Part shown: positions 56,708 through 64,000 of the stretch, one piece after another | Layout of the letters: each line of letters begins with the position of its first letter | Numbering within the stretch: the first letter of the stretch is position 1 | NCBI RefSeq assembly: GCF_013141865.1 | Contig: NZ_RCST01000001.1 | Coordinates: 3,596,001 to 3,660,000, forward strand | Length of the DNA stretch: 64,000 nt | DNA from: Methylomonas sp. ZR1 | GTDB lineage: Bacteria; Pseudomonadota; Gammaproteobacteria; Methylococcales; Methylomonadaceae | Reading direction: 5' to 3' | The notes under the pieces: generated by a model | Told to the model about the DNA's origin: nothing | The model's input: the letters and a program-made list of their open reading frames with translations, nothing else | The model's database searches: none | Translations under genes and position numbers: made by a program

Positions 56708-57982
56708 TCAACACACGCGCTGCCGCGGAAACACGCAGCGGAATTTACTGCCTCTGCCCAGTTGGCTTTCAATGTCCAGCTTGGCATCGTGCCTGACCAA
56801 CACATGCTTGACGATGGCCAGCCCCAAACCCGTGCCGGGGATTTTTTGATTGCGTTTCACTTCGGCGCGGTAAAAGCGTTCGGTAATCCGGGGAATATCC
56901 ACACTGGAGATGCCGTCGCCAAAATCTTCCACTTCAAAATAAACGCTGCCGTCGGGCTTGCCCCGCCAACTCACTTTAACCGGCGAGCTAGGCTGCGAAT
57001 ATTTCATGGCATTGACCAACAGATTGCTGAAAGCGCTACGCAACTCCTCCATATCGCCACGCACATTGGCTCGGCTATCCAACACCAGCTCGACCCGGCG
57101 CTCATCCTTTTCCAACAAATCGCTTTCCTGGCAAACCTGCACGAGCAAATCAGGAATATTCACGCATTCGAATTTCTTGGTTTTGCTCTCCAGGCGCGCC
57201 AGTAGCAGTAAATCATCGATCAAGGCTTGCATGCGCTCGGTCTGTGCCGCCATGTTTTGGAATGAGCGCGTGTAAGGACTGCTACCGTCGTCAAGTTCCT
57301 GCAAGGTCTCCAGATAACCACGCAACACGGTAATCGGCGTGCGTAATTCGTGCGAGACATTGGCCACAAAGTCGGTACGCATCCGTTCGATATTCTTTAG
57401 ATGGGTGACATCCTGCGCCATCAACAAACGTAAGCCGGCACCGTAAGGGAAGATGCCGATTTGCAAAATCATGTTTTCGTTGATAGGCGAGGGAATACAA
57501 ACCTTGTTGTGGTAATCCTGATCCTTCAGGTACTGAATAAACAGCGGGTGCCGGACCAAGTTAGGAATCCGCTGTCCGTTATCGGAACGCTTCAGGCCCA
57601 GATAGTCATAGGCCACTTTGTTGCTCCACTCGATTTCGCCATAGCTGCCTAGTACCACAATGGCGTCAGGCAAGGCGCTGGTCGATTTGCGAAACCCATC
57701 CAGCATTTTGCCCAACTTCTTCTTCTGGCGTTTTTGGCTTTTGCGAATTTTATAAAAGTGGTAGTAGATGTCGCCCCAGATCCCTTTAAAATCGGGACGC
57801 TCTCCTCGGCCGCCCTGGCTTAACCAACGCTCCAGGCGGCTCACGTTGATCGATTGCTTAATGTAGAGAAAAAGGGTGATTGCCCATAAGAAATAGCTGA
57901 GGTGCCCGACAATAAAACTCAGCAGTAAAGCCGGTATCAGTAAAGCAATAGCAATATTTATTTCCCGCTGCCAACGCTGCAT
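56708..57982 (-). CDS. phoR: Phosphate-regulon sensor kinase
   Basis: 424 residues. Two N-terminal hydrophobic segments, a PAS-like region (about 90-190), then HisKA with SHELRTPITVL and a HATPase domain (NLLVNAMKYS, DFGDGIS, GTGLGLAIVKHV). Short spacing (6 bp) to phoB supports the PhoR assignment. It phosphorylates PhoB when phosphate is limiting. It is convergent with the MASE1 gene, 18 bp apart. Confidence 0.92.
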   Translation of the reverse strand: MQRWQREINIAIALLIPALLLSFIVGHLSYFLWAITLFLYIKQSINVSRLERWLSQGGRGERPDFKGIWGDIYYHFYKIRKSQKRQKKKLGKMLDGFRKSTSALPDAIVVLGSYGEIEWSNKVAYDYLGLKRSDNGQRIPNLVRHPLFIQYLKDQDYHNKVCIPSPINENMILQIGIFPYGAGLRLLMAQDVTHLKNIERMRTDFVANVSHELRTPITVLRGYLETLQELDDGSSPYTRSFQNMAAQTERMQALIDDLLLLARLESKTKKFECVNIPDLLVQVCQESDLLEKDERRVELVLDSRANVRGDMEELRSAFSNLLVNAMKYSQPSSPVKVSWRGKPDGSVYFEVEDFGDGISSVDIPRITERFYRAEVKRNQKIPGTGLGLAIVKHVLVRHDAKLDIESQLGRGSKFRCVFPRQRVC

Positions 57983-57988
57983 GAATAA

Positions 57989-58687
57989 TCAGTTTGCCAT
58001 CGAAAAACGGTAACCGAATCCGCGCACGGTCTGGATCAATTCCTCGCGGCCGTATTCGGCCAGAATTTTGCGCAAGCGGCGAATATGCACATCCACGGTA
58101 CGCTCCTCTATGTACACGCTACGCCCCCAGACCTGATCCAGCAAATGGGTTCGACTGTAGACCTTGTCGGGATTGGTCATAAAAAACTGCATCAATCTAA
58201 ACTCGGTAGGACTGACTTCCAGACTGCGGCCGGCGATAGTCAGTTTGTGTTGCTCGGCATCCAAAGTGAGATCGCCGACGCTGAGCTGTCCGGATTCCGA
58301 CAACTTACCGCTGCGACGCATCACGGCCTTGATCCGGGCGATCAGTTCTTTCGGCGAAAAAGGCTTGGTCACATAATCGTCCGCACCAATTTCCAAGCCG
58401 CGAATTTTGTCTTCTTCCTCGCCGCGCGCGGTGAGCAAAATAATAGGCAACTCCTTGTAACCCGGCTCATTTTTCAAGCGTCTGGCCAATTCCACGCCGC
58501 TGATCCCCGGCAGCATCCAGTCCAGAATAATCAAATCCACCATATTATCGGCCAAACTCTCCCGGGCCTGCTCGGCACTGCCAACGGCGATCACCGTCAA
58601 ATTGGCCTGTTCCAGCACCATGACCAGCATCTCCCTGATCGCTTCTTCGTCTTCCACGACCAGGATTTTCAAGTTCGACATAAGCAT
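57989..58687 (-). CDS. phoB: Phosphate-regulon response regulator
   Basis: 232 residues. The receiver domain has VVEDEEAIRE, the phospho-acceptor LDWMLPG and the switch lysine in VTKPFSPKEL. The OmpR/PhoB winged-helix domain ends with YIEERTVDVHIRRLRK and VRGFGYRF. It binds Pho boxes, one candidate being at 32226-32243. Start at 58687 or 58681. Confidence 0.94.
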   Translation of the reverse strand: MLMSNLKILVVEDEEAIREMLVMVLEQANLTVIAVGSAEQARESLADNMVDLIILDWMLPGISGVELARRLKNEPGYKELPIILLTARGEEEDKIRGLEIGADDYVTKPFSPKELIARIKAVMRRSGKLSESGQLSVGDLTLDAEQHKLTIAGRSLEVSPTEFRLMQFFMTNPDKVYSRTHLLDQVWGRSVYIEERTVDVHIRRLRKILAEYGREELIQTVRGFGYRFSMAN

Positions 58688-58773
58688 GTTTAGTCTAAAG
58701 GGTCCAAGGATTAGGCTAATTTAGCAGCGCTATATTACCGTTTTGTGACAAAAAAAGCCGGCCAATCCCCGAG

Positions 58774-60774
58774 CTATCGTCCCTTGCCAGAGTCCGGCAT
58801 CGGCCGCGCCGTCACGCCGCTATCCCCAACAGGAGCGGCAAAGGCGTCCGACACTAAAGTACTTATATTGCCGCCGCTCAGCGCTTCCAGAAACGCTACA
58901 AGATCAGCGATTTCCCGATCAGACAAGCCCAGCGGCTTGAGCAAGGGCGACAAATTTTCGTTGGCTACGCCGCCTTGATTATAAAACTTCAGCACCCCCG
59001 CCAGACTAGGCAAGGAACCGTTATGCATATAAGGCGCGCTGAGCGCGACGTTGCGTAGCGACGGGGTTTTGTAAGCCCAGCGGTCGGCGGGATTTTGACT
59101 GACCTCGTAATAACCCAAATCGCCGGGTTTCTCGGTATTTACACCTTTCAGATGCTCGCTATCCACCTCCACAAATACGCCCGGCGCCACTTGCACTCTT
59201 TGTTTTTCCGGCGACTTTTGCATGGATTCGGCATAGCCAATACCGGTGTTATGGCGTTTTTGATCGGTAAATAAGGCAGACTTGTCGCCAATCACGTGAC
59301 AACTGCTGCAAGCGGCTTTACCGGTAAACAAAGCAAAACCCCGTTGCGCCGCCTCGCTAATCGCCGTTTTTTGTTTGCCAAAATACCAGCGGTCGAATGG
59401 CGAATCGGCGGCATTTAACGTGCGCTGATAGCTAGCCAAGGCCTGACCGATGGTTTCCATCGTCGGCCCTTTGTTAAAGGCTTTTTCAAACAGTCCGCGA
59501 TAATCGGCGCTGGCTTTTAGCTTTTCCACCACATAGCCAATTGACGGATTCGCCATCTCGTTGTGCGCCAGCAATGGGCCCCAGGCTTGTTGCTCCAGGC
59601 TGTTCTCTCGACCATCGTGAAACAGCAATTGCGCGTAACCTACGTTATACAAAGACGGGCTATTGCGCCGCACACTGCGCCCTTCAATACCCACCGCCGT
59701 GGTCATTTCGTTATTACTAAAGCCTTGTTCCGGGATGTGGCAGATGGCACAGGAAAAGGTATTGTTCAGGGAGAGCCGCCGGTCGAAGAACAGCTTGCGA
59801 CCCAACGCGATCTTGGCAGGCGTGAGCGGGTTGTCTTTGGGCACCGGTAATTTCGGCAAACCCAGCGGCGGTTGTTGCGCAAACGCCAGCAAATTAGCCG
59901 GCTGACCCATACGTTGCGCCAGCGCCAGCGAGCGGGTTTGGTAATCGGCTTGCTGGTAGTTTTGTTTATTGTCGCCAGGCTGGAACAACATTTCGGGCTT
60001 GACTGCTAGCACTGCGGCGACTTGCGGCCTTGCGTCTGCCAGTAGCGTTTTCACATCGTTGATCAGCGTGTCGGCATGCAGAAAATCCACGCTATAAATA
60101 TTGCGGACGTTTTTATCCTTATCGATCAGATACACTCGCAGCAAATGCGAAAACGTACCGGTAAACTGGCCTTTGTCGTCGTAGACTTTTTGCACATTTT
60201 GCTGGTAGCCGTCGAGGATGGGCTGCAAGCTGGCCTCGTCTTTGGTGGTCAGAAATTGCCAATCGAAATCGCCGGTTTTAAATCCCTCGCCGTACTGGCG
60301 CATCATTTCCGGGGTGTCCTGGGCCGGGTTAAAGCTCAACGTCAACAATCTGAGTTTGTCGGCCAATTCCGGCTGTTTTTGTAATTGCCGGCTGATTTTG
60401 TGCAACACCTGAGTTGCCAGCGGGCAGCCGTTGACGTCGCTGCAGGCCGCGTAAATGAAGCTCAGCAATACCAGCTTGCCCCCCATTAAGTCGTGGAGGT
60501 GTTTGGGCTGGTTGTTGGTGGTTAGGATTTCGCCGTCGGCGGCTTGGGTGATGACTGGCAGGGTGTAGGTGCCGGGTTTTGCGGGTTCGAAAGGTAATGC
60601 GGTGTAGCCGGGGGCGATGGGTTTGGTTTCTTGAGCTTGGCTTAATGGCGTTATCAAGTTAAAGAGAAAGCACAGGAACCCTATCGTTCCCATGCTCCAG
60701 CGTGGGAATGCCGCTGCGGACGCTCTAGCGTCCGCTTTCAGACAAAGTAGACTGAGGCGATAAGGAAGTTTCAT
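58774..60774 (-). CDS. SCO1/SenC - MauG-type cytochrome peroxidase fusion
   Basis: 666 residues. After a long N-terminal leader, residues about 55-260 are a SCO domain with the copper-binding CSDVNGC and a downstream SHLLRVYLID histidine. Residues about 310-660 are a di-haem peroxidase/MauG domain with the haem sites CAICH and CSSCH. SCO and MauG genes normally flank methanethiol oxidase genes, where they are thought to mature the copper enzyme. Here they are one polypeptide. The leader contains an in-frame repeat insertion (residues about 13-31). A start at 60693 is the alternative. Confidence 0.82.
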   Translation of the reverse strand: MKLPYRLSLLCLKADARASAAAFPRWSMGTIGFLCFLFNLITPLSQAQETKPIAPGYTALPFEPAKPGTYTLPVITQAADGEILTTNNQPKHLHDLMGGKLVLLSFIYAACSDVNGCPLATQVLHKISRQLQKQPELADKLRLLTLSFNPAQDTPEMMRQYGEGFKTGDFDWQFLTTKDEASLQPILDGYQQNVQKVYDDKGQFTGTFSHLLRVYLIDKDKNVRNIYSVDFLHADTLINDVKTLLADARPQVAAVLAVKPEMLFQPGDNKQNYQQADYQTRSLALAQRMGQPANLLAFAQQPPLGLPKLPVPKDNPLTPAKIALGRKLFFDRRLSLNNTFSCAICHIPEQGFSNNEMTTAVGIEGRSVRRNSPSLYNVGYAQLLFHDGRENSLEQQAWGPLLAHNEMANPSIGYVVEKLKASADYRGLFEKAFNKGPTMETIGQALASYQRTLNAADSPFDRWYFGKQKTAISEAAQRGFALFTGKAACSSCHVIGDKSALFTDQKRHNTGIGYAESMQKSPEKQRVQVAPGVFVEVDSEHLKGVNTEKPGDLGYYEVSQNPADRWAYKTPSLRNVALSAPYMHNGSLPSLAGVLKFYNQGGVANENLSPLLKPLGLSDREIADLVAFLEALSGGNISTLVSDAFAAPVGDSGVTARPMPDSGKGR
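60685..60734 (-). repeat. REP-like palindromic repeat inside the SCO-MauG leader
   Basis: CGTTCCCATGCTCCAGCGTG followed by GGAATGC and a second stem GGACGCTCTAGCGTCC. The same unit occurs at 63688-63766 upstream of mtoX. It lies in frame within the predicted signal peptide of the SCO-MauG gene. Confidence 0.75.
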
Positions 60775-60798
60775 GATTGCTGTTTACTTTTGGGATAG

Positions 60799-61060
60799 GT
60801 GTCGCTGTCGCGACGGCTTATTTTAATGTCGGTTCGCGGACCGACAACCGCGATACTTTCTTTTGCTTGGCCAAAAGAAAGTATCCAAAGAAAAAGCCAC
60901 CCGGACGCCGCTTATTCCCTGCGCTCCGTAGCTTTTGAACGGGGTTGCCGAAAGGGGCTCCTGCCCCTTCGGCAACGCGATGCATCCCTGCATCGCCCCT
61001 GCGGGCTGATCCGTTCAAAAACTCCGGTGCTCGGCGCGGCATACGGGAAGAAACCATCCT
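60799..61060 (+). repeat. Inverted repeat copy A flanking the HNH-like gene
   Basis: About 262 bp, closely matched in inverted orientation by 62046-62306. It contains ACTTTCTTTTGCTTGGCC and CGCGGCATACGGGA, and ends short of the HNH-like stop. The repeat class is common in related genomes and is non-coding. Confidence 0.8.
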
Positions 61061-61083
61061 AAAATTTGGCTAAACCCTTGCGT

Positions 61084-61968
61084 CTAAAAGCAATTATTCG
61101 AAAGGCCATCCAACTCCTTCAAGCAGCTACGAAATGACATTCTTTTTAGCTGCCTATCTCCCAGCGCGACGACGTGGCCTAAGTCATAGTCGCCGGTTCT
61201 TGGAAAAGCGTCGCAATTGGCCGGACAACTAATTACACCTGTCAAATGCCCTAAGACGCCAACAACAATAATAATTTTATCGGGAACTGCACTGGTAATT
61301 ATCGCGACAAAAGAGCAACCGAACATGTCATTGATTCGCTCGAAAATACTATGCATTTCGGCATCGCCATCACCGACAGGTTTAGGCCAATACCAACCTG
61401 TTGAAACTATATTGTTGATCAACACCTCATCGTGAAGCTCGCCTCCATAATGCATCAAAGCCCGAAGCTCCGACGTTTCTGTATTTGCAATAAAAGCGTC
61501 TCCATACACGAAATAGCCTGATGCAAGCGCAACTTTTGCGGTGAATTTGAGCCGGAGACTTCTTTCTTGGCAAATCCCGATAGTGACTCTCTGTCCTTTC
61601 AGGTCATCACTTGTTAATGACTTCGCCCTTAGATGGCTATAGAGTTGCAACAAACCATTTTCATCAAATTTAAAAACCACCGACTTGTCAGTTCCAACGG
61701 TTATTTTGGCTTTAGGCGGCGTTATCGCCTTATTCTTGTGTCCACGAGCATCATGCTTTTTCCTATTTGTTGCCAAGAACAGGCAGGACTTTAGTTTCTC
61801 GTCTAATTCCCTGTTAGAACGAGTGTTGGAAATCTTTGAGACTTGAATTGTGAATGCATTGCTTCCTCCAAGAGTTAAAGGAAATATATGTTCTTCGTTT
61901 GAATCGTTATCTGAGATATGAGAATTTGAATATATGCAGAAAACCATAGGATCCCTTTTCATTATCAA
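61084..61968 (-). CDS. HNH-endonuclease-like protein inserted in the mto locus
   Basis: 294 residues. FCIYSNSHI...EEHIFPLTLGG near the N-terminus resembles the first half of an HNH nuclease with EHI-x-P, but zinc cysteines of related HNH proteins are not obvious. The middle and C-terminus are unrecognised. It is AT-richer than its neighbours and flanked by 260-bp inverted repeats, suggesting acquisition. It separates mtoX from the SCO-MauG gene. Activity uncertain. Confidence 0.55.
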   Translation of the reverse strand: MIMKRDPMVFCIYSNSHISDNDSNEEHIFPLTLGGSNAFTIQVSKISNTRSNRELDEKLKSCLFLATNRKKHDARGHKNKAITPPKAKITVGTDKSVVFKFDENGLLQLYSHLRAKSLTSDDLKGQRVTIGICQERSLRLKFTAKVALASGYFVYGDAFIANTETSELRALMHYGGELHDEVLINNIVSTGWYWPKPVGDGDAEMHSIFERINDMFGCSFVAIITSAVPDKIIIVVGVLGHLTGVISCPANCDAFPRTGDYDLGHVVALGDRQLKRMSFRSCLKELDGLSNNCF

Positions 61969-62045
61969 GTACGGCCATACGATGCGCCTCCTTACGTCGG
62001 CAGCATCCTATCTGATTGCAACTGATTGAGTTTCAAATCCCCGGT

Positions 62046-62306
62046 GGGTTTTCCTCCCGTATGCCGCGCCGAGCACCGAAGCTTTTATCGAGATCAGCCC
62101 GAAGGGGCAGCGCATGGATGCGCTGCGTCGGCGGAGGGGCTGGGAAGCCCCTTCTGCCGACCCTCGATAAAAGCTTCGGAGCGCAGGATCAAAGCGGCGT
62201 TCGGGTGGCGTTTTCTTTGGATACTTTCTTTTGGCCAAGCAAAAGAAAGTATCTCGGCCGTCGGGCCGAGACCCGACTTCAAATAAAGCCGTCGCGCCAG
62301 CGACAC
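62046..62306 (-). repeat. Inverted repeat copy B flanking the HNH-like gene
   Basis: About 261 bp, the inverted partner of 60799-61060. Shared blocks include the GTGTCGCTG end, GATACTTTCTTTTGCTTGGC and GTGCTCGGCGCGGCATACGG. The pair would form a large stem around the HNH-like gene. Confidence 0.8.
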
Positions 62307-62342
62307 AAATACAACAAACCCGAACGGCCACCGAGCAAACAA

Positions 62343-63656
62343 CTACTTGGGCGAACCGCCATACAAAGCATACGCCCCAAACCGCATTTGATGCGCCCTA
62401 CCCAATTTCTCTTTTGTAAAATCAATCGAGAACTGCTCGGTCAACTTGCTGCCATCCCAGCTATACGCCTTGAAGAATTGCTCGTTATCCGCGCCCTTCT
62501 TGTCCCAGTTCGCCAACAGCGACGAAGTGTAATACAAGCGCTTGCCGTCCCAGCTTGAGGACACCATATTCACCTGCGCACCGATTTTTTGTTCGAACAC
62601 TTGTTTGGGGTGGAACGGATCACTGATGTCGAAGCGGCGGGTCATGCCGTCCATGAAGGTGTTGACCCATAAAGTTTTGTCGTCGCTGGAGATCGAGATG
62701 TCCACCGGCAGCGGGATTTTGGCCGGTTCGCCGATGTCGGCAACATCCTTGGCTTGCCATTCGCCTTTGTCGTCTTGATGAATCAGCCAGATTTTTGAAG
62801 TCAGCGCGGTGCTGGTGAAGCAGTAATTGTGGTCTTCCGCCCAGGCACAGCGGATTTCCAGCGGCGCGCCGGGCACGTCGAACACCTTTTTCGGTTGACG
62901 GCTGTGTAAATCCCATTGCACCACGGTGTTGCCGAAGCGTTTCATCGCTTCCGGGTCGGCCAGCATTTTGCCGAAATCCATCATGTAGTTCGACCAGCCG
63001 GTGAACGACGAAGTCAGCATCAAGTTTTTACGCGGCAGTACCCGCACGTCGTAGTTATAGCCGTCGGCGTATTTGCCGGATTTGATCGCGCCTTCCAGGT
63101 TGCTGTCGGTCGGCAGCCAGTAGGTGGCGATGTAATCGCCGGCGTTGCTGTATTCCACAATCGCGGTGCGGCCGCCGTGGTCTTTGTTGTTTGACAAACC
63201 GGTGATGATCATTCGCCCCGGCAAGGCGTACAAGCTGTGCGGGCCAACTACGCCGCCGCTTTTGGCGACGAAATCGGTGATGGTTTTAGTCAGCTTGGGC
63301 TTGGCCGGGTCGGTAGACACATCGAAGATGAAAATTTTGTTGGTATCCAAGCCGCCGGCCCAGAGAAATTTACGGTCGTCGGTAAAGTCGGAATGGTGCG
63401 CTTCGTTGCGGCCACCCACCGACAGACTGCCGATCACCTTGCCGTATTGTTTGGATTTTGGATTGACGTCGACGGTGACCAGTTTGTCCTGCTCGTCGCC
63501 GACGCCTTCTGCGCCCAAGGTCCAGATGTATACAAAATCCTCCTGGCCGGTGATTTTCGCCATGTACGGCGAGGCGCAGGTTTCGTCGGCGTTGGCCGAC
63601 AGGCTGGCGGTGCCGAGCAATAGCGCGGCGGTAAAGGTGCTTAGTTTAAATGTCAT
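62343..63656 (-). CDS. mtoX: Methanethiol oxidase / selenium-binding protein family
   Basis: 437 residues with a signal peptide (cleavage near SANA-DE, about residue 23), so periplasmic. It is the seven-bladed propeller of the SBP56 family, with GGRNEAHHSDF, GPHSLYALP and HQMRFGAYALYGG. Bacterial members oxidise methanethiol to formaldehyde, hydrogen sulfide and hydrogen peroxide using copper. Conserved histidines in EAHHSDF and AHQMRFG fit the metal site. Next to a SCO-MauG partner this assignment is stronger than generic selenium binding. Confidence 0.88.
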   Translation of the reverse strand: MTFKLSTFTAALLLGTASLSANADETCASPYMAKITGQEDFVYIWTLGAEGVGDEQDKLVTVDVNPKSKQYGKVIGSLSVGGRNEAHHSDFTDDRKFLWAGGLDTNKIFIFDVSTDPAKPKLTKTITDFVAKSGGVVGPHSLYALPGRMIITGLSNNKDHGGRTAIVEYSNAGDYIATYWLPTDSNLEGAIKSGKYADGYNYDVRVLPRKNLMLTSSFTGWSNYMMDFGKMLADPEAMKRFGNTVVQWDLHSRQPKKVFDVPGAPLEIRCAWAEDHNYCFTSTALTSKIWLIHQDDKGEWQAKDVADIGEPAKIPLPVDISISSDDKTLWVNTFMDGMTRRFDISDPFHPKQVFEQKIGAQVNMVSSSWDGKRLYYTSSLLANWDKKGADNEQFFKAYSWDGSKLTEQFSIDFTKEKLGRAHQMRFGAYALYGGSPK

Positions 63657-63687
63657 GATTGTTATCCCCGTTAATTGTCGTTGTTAT

Positions 63688-63790
63688 CGTTCCCACGCTC
63701 CAGCGTGGGAATGCATGTTGAACCGCTCCTGCGGTTCGGGACGCTGGAGCGTCCCTAGCTCGGTTCCAACGCCGGAGCGTGGGAACCATA
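63688..63790. repeat. REP-like palindromic repeat upstream of mtoX
   Basis: CGTTCCCACGCTCCAGCGTG with a GGGACGCTGGAGCGTCCC stem and a further CGGAGCGTGGGAACC copy. It is the same unit found inside the SCO-MauG leader. Confidence 0.75.
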
Positions 63791-63803
63791 AATTGGTGGT
63801 GTA

Positions 63804-64000
63804 TCAATCGCCCGTGGTCGGGTCGATAATGGTGGTAATTTGTTCGATGCGATTGGCCGGAAACCCGCCTTGCTCGGCGTGTTCGCGTATTGCTTGTTCG
63901 CTGTCGGCAATATACACGCAATACACTTTGTCGCCGGTCACGTAGCTGTGCAGCCATTGAATGCGCGGCCCCATGTCGCGCAACACGCCGCAGGATTTTT
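63804..64000 (-). CDS. DUF4242-like small protein, cut by the window edge
   Basis: At least 65 residues, open to the window end at its 5' side. The visible part reads SCGVLRDMGPRIQWLHSYV, then DKVYCVYIADSE, AEQGGFPANRIEQI and IDPTTGD, matching DUF4242 (nickel-binding-like) proteins. It is upstream of mtoX on the same strand, possibly co-transcribed. Confidence 0.75.
   Translation of the reverse strand, partial: KSCGVLRDMGPRIQWLHSYVTGDKVYCVYIADSEQAIREHAEQGGFPANRIEQITTIIDPTTGD

Overview
The window looks like a chromosomal segment of a gammaproteobacterium, most likely a Methylomonas-like methanotroph. The reasons are about 50% GC, the succinylase-type lysine genes dapC, dapD and dapE, PhoBR, a periplasmic selenium-binding-protein-type methanethiol oxidase beside a SCO/MauG-like partner, and two membrane-anchored GGDEF proteins. 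The genus is an inference from gene content only.

Region 1 (1-23.1 kb, all minus strand) is a surface-polysaccharide locus. Transcription runs from 23113 downwards. A sugar-nucleotide cassette comes first: a B12/radical SAM protein, HddA-type heptose kinase, split transketolase, ColD-like PLP enzyme, HddC-type guanylyltransferase, GmhA-type isomerase, NAD-dependent epimerase and NUDIX hydrolase. A Wzm/Wzt ABC exporter pair follows, then sulfotransferases, glycosyltransferases and an O-acyltransferase. Three adjacent proteins share a small repeated module of about 58 residues that I cannot name. The distal end is eroded by IS5-group elements, one of which truncates a sulfotransferase gene, and by a 100-bp MITE.

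Region 2 (23.1-32.2 kb) holds an AT-rich gap, about 2 kb of dead sequence with a recognisable ABC-transporter ATPase relic, three tRNA genes (Pro, Arg, His), parC, an SDR relic, and a glycerophosphodiester phosphodiesterase/PhoD pair with a candidate Pho box.

Region 3 (32.6-37.4 kb, plus strand) is a compact operon: a GST-cytochrome P450 fusion, a membrane protein of unknown function and a DyP-type peroxidase. Region 4 (37.6-52 kb) is mostly housekeeping: radC, an AIM24-like protein, a CHASE-PAS-GGDEF cyclase, the dap genes, an M48 lipoprotein, an IS427-type insertion sequence that lands in the pncC stop codon, and a DUF502 protein.

Region 5 (51.9-64 kb) holds a cytochrome bd-like pair whose CydA subunit lacks the expected high-spin haem ligands, a MASE1-PAS protein with a degenerate GGDEF motif, phoBR, and a methanethiol-oxidase locus. 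In that locus a 260-bp inverted-repeat pair carrying an HNH-like gene separates mtoX from a fused SCO-MauG partner. A REP-like element sits in frame inside the signal peptide of the fused protein. The best candidates for an undescribed system are the shared module with its sugar cassette, the GST-P450/DyP operon and the ligand-deficient bd-like complex.
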